DNA from: Allomuricauda sp. M10
Lineage (GTDB): Bacteria; Bacteroidota; Bacteroidia; Flavobacteriales; Flavobacteriaceae
Assembly: GCF_020782875.1 (NCBI RefSeq)
Contig: NZ_JAJGBN010000008.1
Location: 1-64,000 of the forward strand
Direction of reading: 5' to 3'
Length of the DNA: 64,000 bases
The notes beneath the pieces were generated by a model. It did not search any database, had not been told where the DNA came from, and saw nothing but the letters and a program-made list of their open reading frames with translations. The translations under genes and the position numbers were made by a program. Shown piece after piece: positions 62,536-64,000 of the stretch; positions within the stretch are counted from its first letter, which is position 1; each line of letters starts with the position of its first letter.

Positions 62536-63014
62536 TGCTCTTGCATTTTAGTTAGTCTGTTTTTTCGTAGGTATTCCAGTCCAAAATATTGTCCTGTGGG
62601 CAACTGGTAGATAACCAAACAAGCAACCAGTTCAATCAAATTTTTATTGACGAACCAATAGCTACCTTCCACGTTCAACTGGGTCAATCCTGGGAATGGT
62701 GGGTGAGCAAAAAAGTAGAGGGCCAAAAGTCCCATGCCAACAAAGGCACCTACTTTTTCAAAAATACCAAGGGTAAAGGTGATACCCACCACCATAAGGG
62801 CAATGATGTTCAGCGTGTCTACCCAACCGATTGTAGCATCGCCCACCAGCATGGTAAAAAACCATTTAAAAGGGCCCTGCGCGGTAGCCAAATACCCGAA
62901 CGATGTCCACTCGGGATTGTAAAGCTTCACGACGCCCTCAAATAAAAAGTGCCACCCTATCAGAATACGAAGTAGCGTGACACTCACTTTCAATTTATTT
63001 TGATTTTGGTCCAT
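62532..63014 (-). CDS. DoxX-family membrane protein
   Basis: Integral membrane protein of 160 residues with about four membrane segments: RILIGWHFLFEGVVKLYN, VDTLNIIALMVVGITFTLGI, AFVGMGLLALYFFAHPP and LIELVACLVIYQLPTG. DoxX proteins are linked to quinone-dependent oxidation and oxidative stress; a role as an electron-transfer partner for the adjacent oxidoreductase is inference. Its stop overlaps the oxidoreductase ATG, so the two are translationally coupled. Confidence 0.88.
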   Translation of the reverse strand: MDQNQNKLKVSVTLLRILIGWHFLFEGVVKLYNPEWTSFGYLATAQGPFKWFFTMLVGDATIGWVDTLNIIALMVVGITFTLGIFEKVGAFVGMGLLALYFFAHPPFPGLTQLNVEGSYWFVNKNLIELVACLVIYQLPTGQYFGLEYLRKNRLTKMQEQ

Positions 63015-63125
63015 ATTGTTGGTTTAGTTGTTAACCCTTTTCTTTATCAACTGAATATCAATCAATAAGAAAATGAAATCAACAAAGATTCTTTAGTTTG
63101 AACTATAAAATTACCAACAGAAACG

Positions 63126-63248
63126 ATGCTGAACCATGACCATTGTCAGTTTATGGACCTATTAAAATATATCCAACAGAAAACGAGCCTTGATAAGACT
63201 CATGATCGGCTTACCCTGCGAATATGGGAGGAATTTAAAATTAAATAA
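63126..63248 (+). CDS. possible small protein of 40 residues
   Basis: An ATG at 63126 opens a frame for MLNHDHCQFMDLLKYIQ and on to TLRIWEEFKIK, stopping at 63246-63248. It fills much of the 248-base spacer between the divergent DoxX gene and rimO and is transcribed opposite to both. There is no recognisable family, and the upstream -7-like sequence (TTAGTTTG) is imperfect. It may be a chance frame. Confidence 0.25.
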   Translation: MLNHDHCQFMDLLKYIQQKTSLDKTHDRLTLRIWEEFKIK

Positions 63249-63262
63249 TTATGGATTTCAAC

Positions 63263-64000
63263 CTAAGCTGGCTCTCCATATAGATCATAATCGGAAGCCT
63301 CATGGATCTTGATGGACGTAAAATCGCCGATTTTTAGATAATGCTTGGTGGCATCGATCAACACTTCATTGTCCACATCGGGGGAATCAAATTCGGTGCG
63401 GCCTACAAAATAATTGCCTTCCTTTCTATCGATGATACAACGGAACGTTTTTCCAATTTTTTCTTGGTTAAGTTCCCATGAGATTTGGGATTGAATCTCC
63501 ATAATCTGATTGGCCCGATCTTGCTTAACTTCCTCTGGAACATCATCTTCCAATGAATAGGCATGGGTATTTTCCTCATGACTATAGGCAAAGCAGCCCA
63601 AACGTTCAAAACGCATATCGGTTACCCATTGTTTCAACGTCTGGAAATCTTCTTCGGTTTCCCCTGGGTAACCCACAATCAAAGTGGTACGAATTGCCAT
63701 ACCTGGAACCGTTGATCTGAAATCCTTCAACAATTGTGTAGTCTTGGCTTGAGTGGTTCCCCTACGCATACTTTTCAATATGTTATCGGAAATATGCTGT
63801 AATGGAATATCAATATAATTGCAGATTTTGGGCTCCCTTCGCATCACCTCCAAAACATCCATCGGGAAACCTGTTGGGAAGGCATAGTGCAAACGGATCC
63901 ATTCAATTCCCTCCACTTTTACCAATGCTTCGAGCAACTCTGCCAAATTACGCTTCTTGTACAGGTCAAGTCCGTAGTATGTAAGGTCCTGTGCAATCAA
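63263..64000 (-). CDS. rimO: ribosomal protein S12 methylthiotransferase RimO (3' part)
   Basis: Radical SAM methylthiotransferase that modifies Asp89 of ribosomal protein S12. Only the last 245 residues are in the window; the gene runs off the right edge, so the N-terminal domain and the CxxxCxxC cluster site are outside. Visible are LIAQDLTYYGLDLYKK-type segment, EWIRLHYAFPTGFP, DIPLQHISDNILKSMRRG, TTLIVGYPGETEEDFQ, FERLGCFAYSHEENTHAY and the C-terminal TRAM domain. The DLTYYG and RMKR-type motifs favour RimO over MiaB. Confidence 0.93.
   Translation of the reverse strand: MIAQDLTYYGLDLYKKRNLAELLEALVKVEGIEWIRLHYAFPTGFPMDVLEVMRREPKICNYIDIPLQHISDNILKSMRRGTTQAKTTQLLKDFRSTVPGMAIRTTLIVGYPGETEEDFQTLKQWVTDMRFERLGCFAYSHEENTHAYSLEDDVPEEVKQDRANQIMEIQSQISWELNQEKIGKTFRCIIDRKEGNYFVGRTEFDSPDVDNEVLIDATKHYLKIGDFTSIKIHEASDYDLYGEPA

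Noticed and set aside
1..64000. CRISPR arrays, insertion sequences, prophage
   Set aside because: No regularly spaced direct repeats with unique spacers, no transposase or integrase and no phage structural gene seen on either strand.

Overview
The window looks like chromosomal DNA of a marine-type Flavobacteriaceae bacterium (Bacteroidota), closest in flavour to the Allomuricauda/Flagellimonas/Zobellia group. That assignment is inference from gene content: many promoters match the Bacteroidota form TTG-N19-TAnnTTTG; a SusC/SusD pair sits behind an ECF sigma factor and FecR; lipoproteins are numerous; a CrtI-CrtB-CrtZ carotenoid cluster is present; and thrS-infC-rpmI-rplT, split transketolase and a mitochondrial-type aconitase are arranged as in this family. 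I saw no CRISPR array, prophage, insertion sequence or rRNA gene.

Layout. 1-614: non-coding, with three tandem leftward promoters and the thrS promoter. 615-3829: thrS-infC-rpmI-rplT, then a strong terminator. 4.0-11.6 kb: YjbQ, HAD phosphatase, a conserved secreted protein, dnaB, accA, lptG-type permease, tgt. 11.7-16.7 kb: transketolase halves, a barrel protein, an FKBP lipoprotein, Hsp15, a phosphoribosyltransferase, shikimate kinase. 16.85 kb: tRNA-Lys. 17-25.8 kb: membrane AraC regulator, serine hydrolase, formylglycine-enzyme-like lipoprotein, DinB protein, an unknown protein, M28 peptidase, MscS channel. 25.9-28 kb: quinone/nitro-compound reductase operon (ABM monooxygenase, MdaB, nitroreductase) divergent from an HxlR regulator, with an operator-like palindrome between. 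28-37.8 kb: a phosphorus-scavenging-type locus (phosphodiesterase-like/alkaline phosphatase fusion, a frameshifted alkaline phosphatase, SusD, SusC with STN domain, FecR, ECF sigma factor). 38.1-43.8 kb: six-gene operon (DUF2147, TolC, adaptor, ABC permease, ABC ATPase, barrel protein). 44-47.1 kb: two envelope proteins and a LytTR/histidine-kinase pair. 48.1 kb: tRNA-Leu. 48.4-52.0 kb: B12-photoreceptor-type MerR regulator plus crtI-crtB-crtZ. 52-64 kb: two TlpA-type proteins, aconitase, MoxR, two PpiC/SurA-type chaperones, small plus-strand genes ending in a beta-lactamase-fold lipoprotein, a Tat-exported oxidoreductase with DoxX, and the 3' part of rimO.

How the genes work together. The most system-like regions are four. 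(a) The ECF/FecR/SusCD/phosphatase island could import and hydrolyse phosphate esters under trans-envelope signalling; one phosphatase is broken or switchable at a run of eight C. (b) The HxlR/nitroreductase/MdaB/ABM module resembles quinone-stress circuits of other bacteria, including a conserved N-terminal cysteine in the regulator. (c) The CarH/LitR-like regulator has the B12-photoreceptor signatures next to carotenoid genes but lacks the histidine that follows the signature Trp in Thermus CarH. (d) The DUF2147-TolC-adaptor-ABC-barrel operon is preceded by a 7-2-7 palindrome. Other points worth a look are an apparent AUA start in infC, a DnaA-box-like cluster upstream of dnaB, and a TlpA paralogue that has lost both active-site cysteines.
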